From positions 2,523,001 to 2,587,000 of the forward strand of contig NZ_CP115917.1 of assembly GCF_027941775.1 (NCBI RefSeq): a stretch of DNA of 64,000 bases. The letters run 5' to 3'. Below are positions 38,849 to 48,611 of the stretch, in pieces. The first letter of the stretch is position 1. Each line of letters begins with the position of its first letter. A program made the position numbers and the translations under genes. Under the pieces are notes generated by a model that ran no database searches, was not told the DNA's origin, and was given only the letters and a program-made list of their open reading frames with translations. Origin of the DNA: Tenacibaculum pacificus (GTDB lineage Bacteria > Bacteroidota > Bacteroidia > Flavobacteriales > Flavobacteriaceae).

Positions 38849-39235
38849 ATGTTAGAACAAATAACCAAAGGTATAAAAATAGCAATCAAGACACATTTTA
38901 ATGGTTTAATAAACCATGGTCAAAATCAATATTATTCTTTTAGCTACTATATTTCAATAGAAAACAATTCAACAGAAACCGTAAAACTTTTAGAACGTTT
39001 TTGGATTATTTTTGATGCACTTAAAAATACTGAACACGTAGCAGGAGAAGGCGTTATAGGTGAAACACCAATACTTAAACCAAATGATGTTTTTAATTAC
39101 AGGTCAAACTGTTTTTTGCTTTCAGCAACAGGTGCTATGAAAGGGAATTATAAAATGATGAATACAGAAACCTCTGAAGAGTTTTTAGTTACTATTCCTA
39201 CATTTCAATTAATGAGTACTGGTATTTTAAACTAA
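38849..39235 (+). CDS. apaG: ApaG protein
   Basis: The 128-residue single-domain protein has a fibronectin-like beta fold. The opening MLEQITKGIKIAIKTHFNG is followed by YYSFSYYISIENNS, VAGEGVIGETPILKPNDVFNY and GAMKGNYKMMN. ApaG is linked to Co2+ and Mg2+ homeostasis in enterobacteria, but its reaction is not settled. It lies 51 bases after the type IX plug gene, likely in one transcript, and convergent to the operon that ends at 39247. Confidence 0.93.
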   Translation: MLEQITKGIKIAIKTHFNGLINHGQNQYYSFSYYISIENNSTETVKLLERFWIIFDALKNTEHVAGEGVIGETPILKPNDVFNYRSNCFLLSATGAMKGNYKMMNTETSEEFLVTIPTFQLMSTGILN

Positions 39236-39246
39236 AAAGTAAAATG

Positions 39247-40584
39247 TTATTTTAACATCTTATATATAAAACTTTGTGGTGTATTTTTAAAAACAACTTT
39301 AAAATCAACCTTATTGTTTTTAGTTATAACAGCTTTAACATTTTTTATTCCTGTTAAATAATCATTAGAAATAATTAAAGAATCTTCTTGAGTTTTTAGA
39401 TATTCCTCTACATCAAAAAACAATGAAAATTTATTATTTACATGCTGATTATTTTTATAATAATTAGCATGTACAGCTTTTTTGGAATACAAAAATAATT
39501 CTTTAGAGTTTTTATCAGCATAAGTTTTAAAAAGTGGATTTACAACTAATATTTTTTCCCCATTAATATTTTTTATTGCTTTTTTTGATGATAAATAAGT
39601 GAAAATATAGCTTCCCCCAAGGCTTATATTTAAATCAGGAACTATTGTTTTTTGAATAGTTGTTGTTGCAATTTTATTAAAATCATCATCATATTCATAA
39701 GTTAGAATGGTGTCTTTTTTGTAGATAAAAGAAGCTAATTTCACATTAAAATCACCATTCCAATGAGTTTGAATACTATCTAACGATACGTTTGTTAATT
39801 TCTCAAAATTATCTTTTGATGATTTTTTTAAATAATCAAACAAAAAAGTTTTCTTTACTTTCCCCGAAAAAGATAATACTGAACGATTAGTAACACTCGT
39901 TTTATAAGATAAAAAAGGCATGTTTTTTTCAGATAATTCCCCAATTATTGATATTTCGTTTTCATCAACTCCAAGTTCTAAAAAGCTTTTACTTTTAGTT
40001 GATATAGCAATAAGTTCTTTACTATTTTTTAATTTTTGAACAATACTATTTTCATCATTTAAATAATTATTTGTATTTAAAATGGTATTTAATTTAGTTT
40101 CAATATTCGAAATTTCATCTAAATTAAATACAATTCTTAATTGATTTTTATTGATAAGATAAACAGTCTTTTTATTGATAAAATAATCAGCTTTTTCAAG
40201 AGTTTTTTTCACAAATTTATCTTGATTAAAAAACGATAATAAACGCATTTTATTTTTAATTTCAATAGTCGTACTTACCCACGTATTTTTTAAAACGTTG
40301 TTATTACTATAAAAAAATACATTTGAAGGAAACACAACCTCATCAAATAAAGAAAATGCTTTTTTATGCTGATTATTTTTTATCGATTTAAAATACAAAA
40401 AAGGATGTTTTACAACATCCTTTAACATAGTATATTCTATTTCTCGTAAATTCATACGAATAACAACATCCGCAGAAACAGGAATTTTATTAGCTGTATT
40501 TACAGTTCGATTATATCTAAAATAACCAAACGTAAATACAGTACAAATAATTATTAAAATAATAAATATTACTTTTTTAAGCAT
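39247..40584 (-). CDS. Uncharacterised membrane-anchored protein, paralog of its upstream neighbour
   Basis: The 445-residue protein has one N-terminal hydrophobic helix (residues 4-22), not obviously cleaved, and a large extracytoplasmic part. Its opening PVSADVVIRMNLREIEY and the later VPDLNISLGGSY mirror PNTADIVVVADAENLFD and VPDFTLMIGS in the gene at 40589, so the two are distant paralogs. No catalytic motif is visible. It starts 4 bases after that gene and is the third gene of an operon with it and a lipoprotein. The function is unknown. Confidence 0.75.
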   Translation of the reverse strand: MLKKVIFIILIIICTVFTFGYFRYNRTVNTANKIPVSADVVIRMNLREIEYTMLKDVVKHPFLYFKSIKNNQHKKAFSLFDEVVFPSNVFFYSNNNVLKNTWVSTTIEIKNKMRLLSFFNQDKFVKKTLEKADYFINKKTVYLINKNQLRIVFNLDEISNIETKLNTILNTNNYLNDENSIVQKLKNSKELIAISTKSKSFLELGVDENEISIIGELSEKNMPFLSYKTSVTNRSVLSFSGKVKKTFLFDYLKKSSKDNFEKLTNVSLDSIQTHWNGDFNVKLASFIYKKDTILTYEYDDDFNKIATTTIQKTIVPDLNISLGGSYIFTYLSSKKAIKNINGEKILVVNPLFKTYADKNSKELFLYSKKAVHANYYKNNQHVNNKFSLFFDVEEYLKTQEDSLIISNDYLTGIKNVKAVITKNNKVDFKVVFKNTPQSFIYKMLK

Positions 40585-40588
40585 CTAT

Positions 40589-42304
40589 TTACTTTGCCAT
40601 TTCGTTAATAAATTCCAATAATAATTTTAAGGTATTTTCTTTTTTACCTTTGGTGTTTAATTTTAATTCTGATGATATTTTATTTCCTTTCACTTTTGAA
40701 ACTACAAAACGAACATCTTCAACATTATTATTAGAAAAAGCAATCATTTTTCTTTCAGTACTTCGAAATGATTCCTTTGGTAAATTAGCAATCAAAGCAT
40801 TTACATCAGCAAATAATACTGTTGAGTTTTTCTTAATTAATTTACGATGTTTACCTCCTTTAAAAAGTCCTTTTCCTATCGATAATTTTACCGCTCTTAC
40901 TTTTGATGTTGTAACATAAAGTACATCATTTTTTATAACAGCATATAAATTGAAAGGTAATTTAGCATCTTTAACTATTATTTCAAAAACATTTTTAGCT
41001 CCTTTTACTAAATGATGTTTTTGCCCTAATTTGAATAATTTTGTTAACAATTCTTTTTCTTCTGATCCAATCATTAAGGTAAAATCAGGAACCAAGGCTT
41101 GTTTTGTTTTGGTTACTTCTTTACGTTTATAATCGTCATCATAAGTATATGATTTATAAGATACTTCTTTTTCTCCAAAATCATTTAATACAAATAATGC
41201 ATCACCAGTAACTAAACTAGCCATTGCTTTTTCATCTACAATTAAAGATAATATGTCTCCAACAATATTAATTTCTTCATTAAATTTTGGAAACATTCCG
41301 CCATACATTTTATTAATCATTTCTGGATATTCCAATAATAATTGTTCTGTATCTATAGAAACACTCCAAAAAGCCAATGCTTCATCATGATTAAAACTAT
41401 TGATTAAAGTGCTGTTCATTTTTTGATTATAAATCTTTTTGAAAGATTTTTTCACGTCATCACTAACAGTCATATCTAATAAAAGACTTGCATTTTTTTT
41501 ATTGAAAGATAAATTAGCCGTAACTTCTTCTACTCCATAAATATTTTCACCCTTTTGAGGCATAAAATAAGACATTGAAGAATTTAATTCCTTTCCAAAA
41601 GAACCAATTAAATCAGACATTAATTCACCATAATTACGCATCCAAAATGTTGCAACAGCATTTTTTTTCTTTCCCTTCTGAAAACTTGAATTAACAGCAA
41701 TAGAATTTAATAAAGGATTATTTACAACCGAAAATCCTTTTTGTAAAATCCATTGTTTTGAAAACAACTTTTTTACATCATACATCGATTGTCCTTCTAA
41801 TTTATGTTTTTCAAAACGCTCGTTATGTTCCTTAAAGTAATTACGATGTTTATCTCCCTTTACAAATAAAATAAATTCATCATTCCAAATCATTACCTCA
41901 CGACTTTTCTGGATATATCTGTAACCTTCGTCTTTTTTGATTTTCTTTAAATCTCTTTCTTTCAACATCGATTCGTACAACTTCCTATCATTTAATTCAA
42001 CTAAAAATGTATGATATGAAATACTATCTGTTTTTTCAAAAAAGTAATACGCATTTGATTTTACATCAATTCCTGCTTTACTTATCGAACTTACTTTATC
42101 TTCTCTTCTTCTATTTACACTTCTTAATATTTCTTCACCTAAAAGACTGTCATCAATATCAGAAACCTTTATTAAGTCAAATAAGTTTTCGGCATCGGCA
42201 ACTACTACAATATCGGCAGTATTAGGAATTTTACTTTCTAATTTTTGAGCTTGTAAAGCAACGATTGTATTTATAAATAGTAGTGTAGCAATTATTTTTT
42301 TCAC
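40589..42304 (-). CDS. Uncharacterised secreted protein (571 residues)
   Basis: There is a clear signal peptide (MKKIIATLLFINTIVALQAQ). The rest is hydrophilic with alternating helical and beta-like stretches and no membrane helix. Features visible are PNTADIVVVADAENLFD, a YRYIQKSREVMIWNDEFILF segment, and repeated short units around KGKKKNAVATFW and KGGKHRKLIKKNSTVLFADV. It resembles large Bacteroidota proteins of the DUF4836 type in layout, but I cannot confirm that. It lies 7 bases after the lipoprotein gene and 4 bases before its paralog. Confidence 0.75.
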   Translation of the reverse strand: MKKIIATLLFINTIVALQAQKLESKIPNTADIVVVADAENLFDLIKVSDIDDSLLGEEILRSVNRRREDKVSSISKAGIDVKSNAYYFFEKTDSISYHTFLVELNDRKLYESMLKERDLKKIKKDEGYRYIQKSREVMIWNDEFILFVKGDKHRNYFKEHNERFEKHKLEGQSMYDVKKLFSKQWILQKGFSVVNNPLLNSIAVNSSFQKGKKKNAVATFWMRNYGELMSDLIGSFGKELNSSMSYFMPQKGENIYGVEEVTANLSFNKKNASLLLDMTVSDDVKKSFKKIYNQKMNSTLINSFNHDEALAFWSVSIDTEQLLLEYPEMINKMYGGMFPKFNEEINIVGDILSLIVDEKAMASLVTGDALFVLNDFGEKEVSYKSYTYDDDYKRKEVTKTKQALVPDFTLMIGSEEKELLTKLFKLGQKHHLVKGAKNVFEIIVKDAKLPFNLYAVIKNDVLYVTTSKVRAVKLSIGKGLFKGGKHRKLIKKNSTVLFADVNALIANLPKESFRSTERKMIAFSNNNVEDVRFVVSKVKGNKISSELKLNTKGKKENTLKLLLEFINEMAK

Positions 42305-42311
42305 GTTGATT

Positions 42312-42983
42312 TTAGTTTTCTAGTTTGATATTATTTTTTATACTTTGTTGGTTGGTTATTATATTTTGAGCTTTTACACGTAACATAACTGCTTTTTTAC
42401 TTTTTGATATTTTAGCCAGTTTATTAGTGCATGATACTACAGGATTTTCAAAACGATATACACCTGTAAAAGTAGCAGTTTCAAAAACTTTTCTATCTTT
42501 CATTTTAGTTTTCTGAAATTCTTTTCCGATATTAAAATGATGACTTCGTGTAAATATTTTAACTGTTTTATCATACTTAAAATGTTTATGATTTTTTATT
42601 TCTAAAGCTTCCTTTTTAGAACTAAAAGTTGATAAAACTGTATTAAGAGCTTCTACTTTATCAAAATTACAAGAAATAGTAACTATAAAATCTTCAAAAT
42701 TTAAGGTGTTTTTTACCTCATCAATACCTTTGATGGTTTTTATTTTTTGAACAATCGTTGCTACTTTATTTTTGATAGTATTTTTTGACGGAACTTTATA
42801 TCCATTAATACTATCTAACAATAATATAGAAGCTATTTTGGTTTTACTTTCACTCAAGTTTATTGTAAAAGTAGCACTTCCTGAACCATCTTTATTGAAT
42901 GATATTTCTTCTACAAACTCGAAACAACTGGTAAATAAGAACAACGAAATTATTGATAAAAACAAGAATCGTATTTTACTCAT
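42312..42983 (-). CDS. Uncharacterised lipoprotein
   Basis: The start at 42983 (MSKIRFLFLSIISLFLFTSC) gives a lipoprotein signal with its cysteine at residue 20, so I prefer it to the upstream in-frame start. The mature part of about 200 residues opens FEFVEEISFNKDGSGSATFTINL, a beta-rich pattern seen in many flavobacterial lipoproteins encoded before large secreted proteins. It is first in a tight three-gene operon with the genes at 40589 and 39247. The three products probably act together at the cell envelope; this is an inference from layout. Confidence 0.78.
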   Translation of the reverse strand: MSKIRFLFLSIISLFLFTSCFEFVEEISFNKDGSGSATFTINLSESKTKIASILLLDSINGYKVPSKNTIKNKVATIVQKIKTIKGIDEVKNTLNFEDFIVTISCNFDKVEALNTVLSTFSSKKEALEIKNHKHFKYDKTVKIFTRSHHFNIGKEFQKTKMKDRKVFETATFTGVYRFENPVVSCTNKLAKISKSKKAVMLRVKAQNIITNQQSIKNNIKLEN

Positions 42984-43058
42984 AACTTTTTTTTGCGAAA
43001 GTAATAAAAAACACAATTTTAAAAACATGATTTTTATCAATAAAAAACCATTTACCTA

Positions 43059-43736
43059 CTAAATAGGATAATAATTCATTTTTACATCAGTAGCCTTTTT
43101 TATTATAGAAGTTACGCTTACAGTTTGTACAAGAGTACGTTTCATTTTTGGTGAAATCTCAATATTTCCTTTAGTTTCATCTGTATGAAAATCAAGTATT
43201 TTTTCCTTCGGAAGAAAAGTAGGATTTTCGTCTAACCATTCAGAAAACCATTCTCTTCGTAATTCTTTCATTTCCTCTGTATATAATGTTGATGATGACC
43301 AAATTTTAGGTTTATCTCCTAACTTTTGAAAATGTTTTTGTACTCCATCCCAAACTAATTCGTAGGCATTTAGTCCGTTTTCCCAATCGACTAAAACAAT
43401 AGTAAAAGGTTCTATTTTATCAAAATTAAAATGATGAATAACTTCAACAGGGTTATCAACTTTTAATAATTCTTTTACAATAACTCCCCTACTCATTCTG
43501 TAGCTTTCAGCACGTTTATGTTTTATAAAACCTCCATTTAATAAACAAATCAATCTATTTTTTTCTGATAAACCAATCCAAGTTCCACCTGCTAATTCAT
43601 CCTTCGGATATCTTAATTTTACGCCATCTTCATCATATTGTTTTGGAGCAATTGTTTTTCTTTTCGGATTTTCATCTCTATTAGAAGTTAATATAAAATC
43701 TTCACCGCCTAAAGGCAAATAAGTTACCGTACACAT
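43059..43736 (-). CDS. NRDE (TANGO2-like) family protein
   Basis: The 225-residue protein opens MCTVTYLPLGGEDFILTSNRDENPKRKTIAP. The cysteine at position 2 and the NRDE motif near residue 20 define the family, which has an N-terminal-nucleophile hydrolase look. GGTWIGLSEKNRLICLLNGG is the next conserved block. Related TANGO2 proteins have been tied to heme trafficking and lipid metabolism in eukaryotes. The bacterial role is unknown. It is transcribed divergently from pruA. Confidence 0.9.
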   Translation of the reverse strand: MCTVTYLPLGGEDFILTSNRDENPKRKTIAPKQYDEDGVKLRYPKDELAGGTWIGLSEKNRLICLLNGGFIKHKRAESYRMSRGVIVKELLKVDNPVEVIHHFNFDKIEPFTIVLVDWENGLNAYELVWDGVQKHFQKLGDKPKIWSSSTLYTEEMKELRREWFSEWLDENPTFLPKEKILDFHTDETKGNIEISPKMKRTLVQTVSVTSIIKKATDVKMNYYPI

Positions 43737-43929
43737 ATTCTATTCTGTTTTGATAAATGAGACGTAAAAACAACTTAGTAATTACTAAAATAAATGTTAA
43801 CTTTGTTCCGTAAAATAATTTGATATTTTTTTTACAGAACAAACAATTTAATCTTTGCAAATTAATAGTATTAGATTTTTGTTTTCGTTTTTTAACAAAA
43901 TTTTTTTAACACACAAATAACAAACTAAA

Positions 43930-45555
43930 ATGGCAAGAGGATTTTTTAAAGTTCCAGAAGCAATTAACGAACCTGTAAAAGGTTATGCTCCTGGATCACC
44001 AGAAAGAGAAGAGTTACTAGCAACATATAAAGCTATGTATAATAGTAACATTGATGTGCCAATGCATATTAATGGTGAAGAAGTTAGAACTGGAAACACT
44101 AAAAACATTACACCTCCACACGATCATAAACACGTGGTTGGTCAATATCATACAGCAGATAAATCTCACGTAGACGCTGCTATTAGTACTGCTTTAGCTG
44201 CAAGACAAGAATGGTCTAGTACTTGTTGGACTGAGCGTGCTTCTATTTTCTTAAAGGCTGCTGAATTATTAGCTGGTCCTTATAGAGCAAGAATGAATGC
44301 TGCAACAATGATTGCACAATCTAAAAACGTACACCAAGCTGAAATTGATGCATCATGTGAAATGATTGACTTTTTCCGTTTCAATGTACAGTATATGACT
44401 GATATCTTTAAAGATCAGCCATCTTCTGCACCTGGAATTTGGAACAGAGTTGAATACAGACCTTTAGAAGGTTTTGTATATGCAATTTCTCCTTTTAACT
44501 TTACTTCTATTGCAGCTAACTTACCTGCAGCAGCTGCCTTAATGGGTAACGTTGTTGTTTGGAAGCCATCTGATCATCAAGCATATTCTGCGCAAGTAAT
44601 TGTTGATATGTTTAAAGAAGCTGGTTTACCTGACGGTGTAATTAACGTTGTATATGGTGATCCTGTTATGATTTCTGATACTGTATTAGCTTCTCCTGAT
44701 TTCTCTGGATTACACTTTACAGGTTCAACTCATGTTTTCAAAAACTTATGGAAACAAATTGGAAATAACATCCATACTTACAAAACATATCCAAGAATTG
44801 TTGGAGAAACTGGTGGAAAAGATTTTATCTGGGTACACAACTCATCGAATCCTTTACAAGTTGCTACTGCAATAACTAGAGGTTCTTTTGAGTACCAAGG
44901 TCAAAAATGTTCTGCTGCTTCACGTGCTTACATTCCTGCTTCTATGTGGGAAGAAGTTAAAGGTCATTTAATTGCACAAGCTGCTGAAATTAAAATGGGT
45001 TCTCCTGAAGACACTAACAACTTTGTTAACGCTGTTATTCACGAAGGTTCTTTTGATAAAATAGCTAGTTTTATTGATGCTGCTAAAGCTGATGCTGATG
45101 CTGAAGTTATTATTGGTGGTGGTCACGATAAATCGGTAGGATACTTTATTGAGCCTACTGTAATCGTTGCTAAATCTCCTACTTATGCAACTATGACAAC
45201 TGAATTATTCGGTCCTGTTATGACTGTTTTCGTATACGAAGATGCTGAATGGGAAGCTTCATTAAAATTAGTTGATGAATCTACTGAATATGCATTAACT
45301 GGTGCTATCTTTTCTAAAGATAGATATATTGTTGAAAAAGCTTCTAAAGCTTTAGAAAACGCTGCTGGAAACTTCTATATTAACGATAAGCCAACTGGTG
45401 CTGTTGTAGGACAACAACCTTTTGGTGGTGGTAGAGCTTCTGGAACAAATGATAAAGCAGGTTCTGCTCAAAACTTATTACGTTGGACTTCTGTTCGTTT
45501 AATTAAGGAAACTCTTGTATCTCCTACAGATTACAAGTACCCTTTCTTAGGATAG
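43930..45555 (+). CDS. pruA: L-glutamate gamma-semialdehyde dehydrogenase
   Basis: The 541-residue aldehyde dehydrogenase oxidises glutamate semialdehyde (P5C) to glutamate with NAD in proline catabolism. Visible motifs are ISPFNFTSIAANLPAAAALMG for cofactor binding, FTGSTHVFKNLW, VGETGGKDF with the general-base glutamate, EYQGQKCSAASRAYIP with the catalytic cysteine, and TELFGPVMTVFVY. Start and length match the dedicated long P5C dehydrogenase of Bacteroidota. No proline dehydrogenase gene is adjacent. A terminator follows. Confidence 0.95.
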   Translation: MARGFFKVPEAINEPVKGYAPGSPEREELLATYKAMYNSNIDVPMHINGEEVRTGNTKNITPPHDHKHVVGQYHTADKSHVDAAISTALAARQEWSSTCWTERASIFLKAAELLAGPYRARMNAATMIAQSKNVHQAEIDASCEMIDFFRFNVQYMTDIFKDQPSSAPGIWNRVEYRPLEGFVYAISPFNFTSIAANLPAAAALMGNVVVWKPSDHQAYSAQVIVDMFKEAGLPDGVINVVYGDPVMISDTVLASPDFSGLHFTGSTHVFKNLWKQIGNNIHTYKTYPRIVGETGGKDFIWVHNSSNPLQVATAITRGSFEYQGQKCSAASRAYIPASMWEEVKGHLIAQAAEIKMGSPEDTNNFVNAVIHEGSFDKIASFIDAAKADADAEVIIGGGHDKSVGYFIEPTVIVAKSPTYATMTTELFGPVMTVFVYEDAEWEASLKLVDESTEYALTGAIFSKDRYIVEKASKALENAAGNFYINDKPTGAVVGQQPFGGGRASGTNDKAGSAQNLLRWTSVRLIKETLVSPTDYKYPFLG

Positions 45556-45575
45556 GAATCAAATAATATTATTTT

Positions 45576-45607
45576 AAAACCTCATCAAATTTTGATGGGG
45601 TTTTTTT
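45576..45607 (+). terminator. Terminator after pruA
   Basis: ACCTCATCAAA pairs with TTTGATGGGGT, with one U-G wobble in the plus-strand RNA, followed by T7. Confidence 0.85.
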
Positions 45608-45699
45608 ATGCCAAATTCTAAGATTTATTTAACATTTTTCACTTTATAGATTTCCTATCTTTATCGAATTTCAAAAATCACAACCAAACAATTAAAACA

Positions 45700-48534
45700 A
45701 TGTTTAAAAAACTACTATTAGTTACAGCAGTAACACTCTTTATAAGTTGTAATAAAGAAAAATCAACTACAAATAAAAAACAAACAAAAGCAACTTCTTT
45801 AAATGTTCCTTTCGAAAAATTTAAGTTAGATAACGGATTAGAAGTTATTTTACATACTGATAAATCAGATCCTATTGTAGCGGTAGAATTAATGGTTCAT
45901 GTAGGTTCTGGAAGAGAAATTGAAGGAAGAACCGGTTTTGCTCATTTATTTGAACACTTATTATTTTTAGAATCTGAAAACCTTGGTAAAGGTGGTTTAG
46001 ATAAAATGAGTGCAAAAATTGGTGGATCAGGTGCAAACGGTTCTACAAATAGAGATAGAACAAACTATTTACAAACCGTACCTAACGATGCTTTAGAAAA
46101 AATGATTTGGGCTGAAGCCGATAAATTAGGTTGGTTTATAAACACAGTTACCGACCCTGTTTTAGCTAAAGAAAAAGAAGTTGTTAAAAACGAAAAACGT
46201 CAGAATTATGACAATCGCCCTTACGGATTCAATCAACAAATTATTGACCGTAATTTATATCCAAAAAATCATCCTTATAACTGGCAAGTAATCGGTTCTT
46301 TAGAACATTTACAAAATGCTACTTTAAACGATGTAAAAAATTTCTTCAAAAAATGGTATGTTCCTAATAATGCTACTTTAGTTTTATCAGGAGATTTTGA
46401 TACTGAAAAAGCCAAAGAATGGGTTTATAAATATTTTGATGAAATTCCTAGAGGTGAAGAAATTACTCCTTTAGCAAAACAATCAGGAAAAGTAGCAAAA
46501 ACAAAATTATTATATTTTGAGGATAATTTAGCCAAACTACCAATGGTTACTTATGCTTGGCCAACAGTTCCATTATATCATAAAGATTCTTATGCTTTAG
46601 ATATATTAACTGAATATTTATCACAAGGAAAAAAAGCACCTTTAAATACTATTTTAGTTGATGATTTAAAACTTACTTCAAATACTGATATGTGGAATTG
46701 GTCTTCTGAATTAGCTGGTCAAATTCAACTAGGTATCCGTGGATTTAACAACGGTAATTTAAATGATATCAATAATGGTGTAAATAACGCTTTCAAAAAT
46801 TTTGAAAAAGAAGGTATTTCTGATAAAAATTTAAACAGAATTAAAGCTGGATTAGAAACTCAATTTTATAATAGCTTATCTAACGTACTTGGTAAAGGAA
46901 CAAGTTTAGCATCTTACAACACGTATGCAGGAGATCCTGGTTTTATCAATAAAGAAATTGATTTAACTTTAAATGTTACCAAAGAAGATATAATGCGTGT
47001 TTATAACACTTACATCAAAAACAAAAATTTTGTAGCAACTAGTTTTGTGCCTAAAGGAATGGCTAATTTAGCTTTGAAAAATTCTAAAGAAGCAATTATT
47101 AAAGAAGAAAAAATTGTTAATGGTTCTGAAGAAAAATTCGATGCTAAAATTGCAACTGAATATACAAAAACTCCATCAAAAATAGATAGAGCTACAGAAC
47201 CTGATTACGGAAAAAGTCCTACTTTAAATGTTCCTACTATTTGGAAAAACGAATTAACAAACGGAATTAAAGTATTCGGAATTGAAAATAGCGAAGTACC
47301 TTTAGTTCGTTTTAATTTAGTTATTGATGGTGGTCAATTATTAGAAAACATGAACAAATTAGGTGTTGCAAATTTAACTGCAAACCTTATGAATAAAGGA
47401 ACTAAAAATAAAACCGTAGCAGAACTTGAAGATGCTATTCAAGAATTAGGCGCATCTATTGATATTTATGCATCAAAAGAAAATATAACTATAAGCGGTA
47501 ATACTTTAGCTAAAAATTATGCCAAAACAATAGCTTTAGTTGAAGAAATGTTATTAGAACCTCGTTGGGATACAACTGAATTTGAGTTGATAAAAAAATC
47601 AGTTGTAGCTAATTTACGTCAACAAAAAGCAAATCCAACTACTGTAACTCGAAATGTATATAATGAGTTAATTTACGGAAAAGAAAATATCAAATCTAAA
47701 AATACTTTAGGAAGTATTGCATCCGTAGAAAAAATAAATTTAGATGATTTAAAATCATATTATTCAAATTACATTTCTCCTTCTGTTACTAAAATGCATG
47801 TTGTTGGTGATATCAATAAAGAAAAAGCCTTAAAACCTTTAAGTAATTTAACTGCTAAATGGGCTTCAAAAGAAGTTATAATTCCTGTATTTAAAACTCC
47901 TGAAGCTCCAAAAAAATCAGCTGTTTATTTTTATGATATTCCAAAAGCAAAACAATCAGTTATTAGTTTTGGCGCACCAGCTTTAGCTTTTACTGATAAA
48001 GACTTTTATCCTGCAACAGTAATGAATTACATTCTTGGTGGTGGTGGTTTTACTTCTAAATTAATGCAAGAATTAAGAGAAGGAAAAGGATATACTTATG
48101 GTATTTATTCTAATTTTTCAGGAACAAAAGCGGCAGGTCCGTTTACAATTTTTAGTAGAGTTAGAAGTAATGTAACTTTAGAATCGGCTGAATTAGTTAA
48201 AAAAATAATTACAGATTATCCAACTACTTTTTCTGATAAAGATTTAGCAACAACAAAAGGATTTCTAATTAAAAGTAATGCCAGACGATTTGAAACTATG
48301 AGAGCTAAACTAAACACGTTAGAAAACATTAGTACTTATAATTTGAATACTGATTACGTTAAAAACAGAGAAAAAATAGTTAATGAAATGACTATTGAAA
48401 AAGTACAAGAATTGGCAAAAAAACATATTAATCCAAATAAAATGATTTGGCTTTTTGTAGGTGATGCCGAAACGCAATTAGACCGTTTAAATAAATTAGG
48501 TTTTGGAAAACCTGTTTTATTGAATAAAAAATAA
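45700..48534 (+). CDS. M16 family zinc metallopeptidase lipoprotein (tandem domains)
   Basis: The 944-residue protein has a lipoprotein signal (VTLFISCNKEK, cysteine at residue 17). The first half contains the inverted zinc site HLFEH (in TGFAHLFEHLLFLES), with the third ligand supplied by EKEVVKNEKRQNYDN, so this half is the active one. The second half, from about residue 510, repeats the fold (LVRFNLVIDGGQLLE) without the zinc motif and carries GKGYTYGIYSNFSG, the R/Y peptide-binding pair. Tandem M16 lipoproteins degrade peptides in the periplasm or at the outer membrane. It stands alone between terminators. Confidence 0.93.
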   Translation: MFKKLLLVTAVTLFISCNKEKSTTNKKQTKATSLNVPFEKFKLDNGLEVILHTDKSDPIVAVELMVHVGSGREIEGRTGFAHLFEHLLFLESENLGKGGLDKMSAKIGGSGANGSTNRDRTNYLQTVPNDALEKMIWAEADKLGWFINTVTDPVLAKEKEVVKNEKRQNYDNRPYGFNQQIIDRNLYPKNHPYNWQVIGSLEHLQNATLNDVKNFFKKWYVPNNATLVLSGDFDTEKAKEWVYKYFDEIPRGEEITPLAKQSGKVAKTKLLYFEDNLAKLPMVTYAWPTVPLYHKDSYALDILTEYLSQGKKAPLNTILVDDLKLTSNTDMWNWSSELAGQIQLGIRGFNNGNLNDINNGVNNAFKNFEKEGISDKNLNRIKAGLETQFYNSLSNVLGKGTSLASYNTYAGDPGFINKEIDLTLNVTKEDIMRVYNTYIKNKNFVATSFVPKGMANLALKNSKEAIIKEEKIVNGSEEKFDAKIATEYTKTPSKIDRATEPDYGKSPTLNVPTIWKNELTNGIKVFGIENSEVPLVRFNLVIDGGQLLENMNKLGVANLTANLMNKGTKNKTVAELEDAIQELGASIDIYASKENITISGNTLAKNYAKTIALVEEMLLEPRWDTTEFELIKKSVVANLRQQKANPTTVTRNVYNELIYGKENIKSKNTLGSIASVEKINLDDLKSYYSNYISPSVTKMHVVGDINKEKALKPLSNLTAKWASKEVIIPVFKTPEAPKKSAVYFYDIPKAKQSVISFGAPALAFTDKDFYPATVMNYILGGGGFTSKLMQELREGKGYTYGIYSNFSGTKAAGPFTIFSRVRSNVTLESAELVKKIITDYPTTFSDKDLATTKGFLIKSNARRFETMRAKLNTLENISTYNLNTDYVKNREKIVNEMTIEKVQELAKKHINPNKMIWLFVGDAETQLDRLNKLGFGKPVLLNKK

Positions 48535-48553
48535 TAATTTTCCATTTTAAAAT

Positions 48554-48584
48554 AAAAAGCAATCTCCAATGAGATTGCTTTTTT
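48554..48584 (+). terminator. Terminator after the M16 peptidase
   Basis: AAAAAGCAATCTC pairs with GAGATTGCTTTTT around CAAT. It ends 28 bases before the next start codon. Confidence 0.87.
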
Positions 48585-48611
48585 ATTTTTAACAAAAGTT
48601 ATTTTAATAAA

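Noticed and set aside
39243..39257. Short hairpin between apaG and the convergent operon as terminator
   Set aside because: The stem is only about six A/T pairs with no GC core, which is too weak to report.
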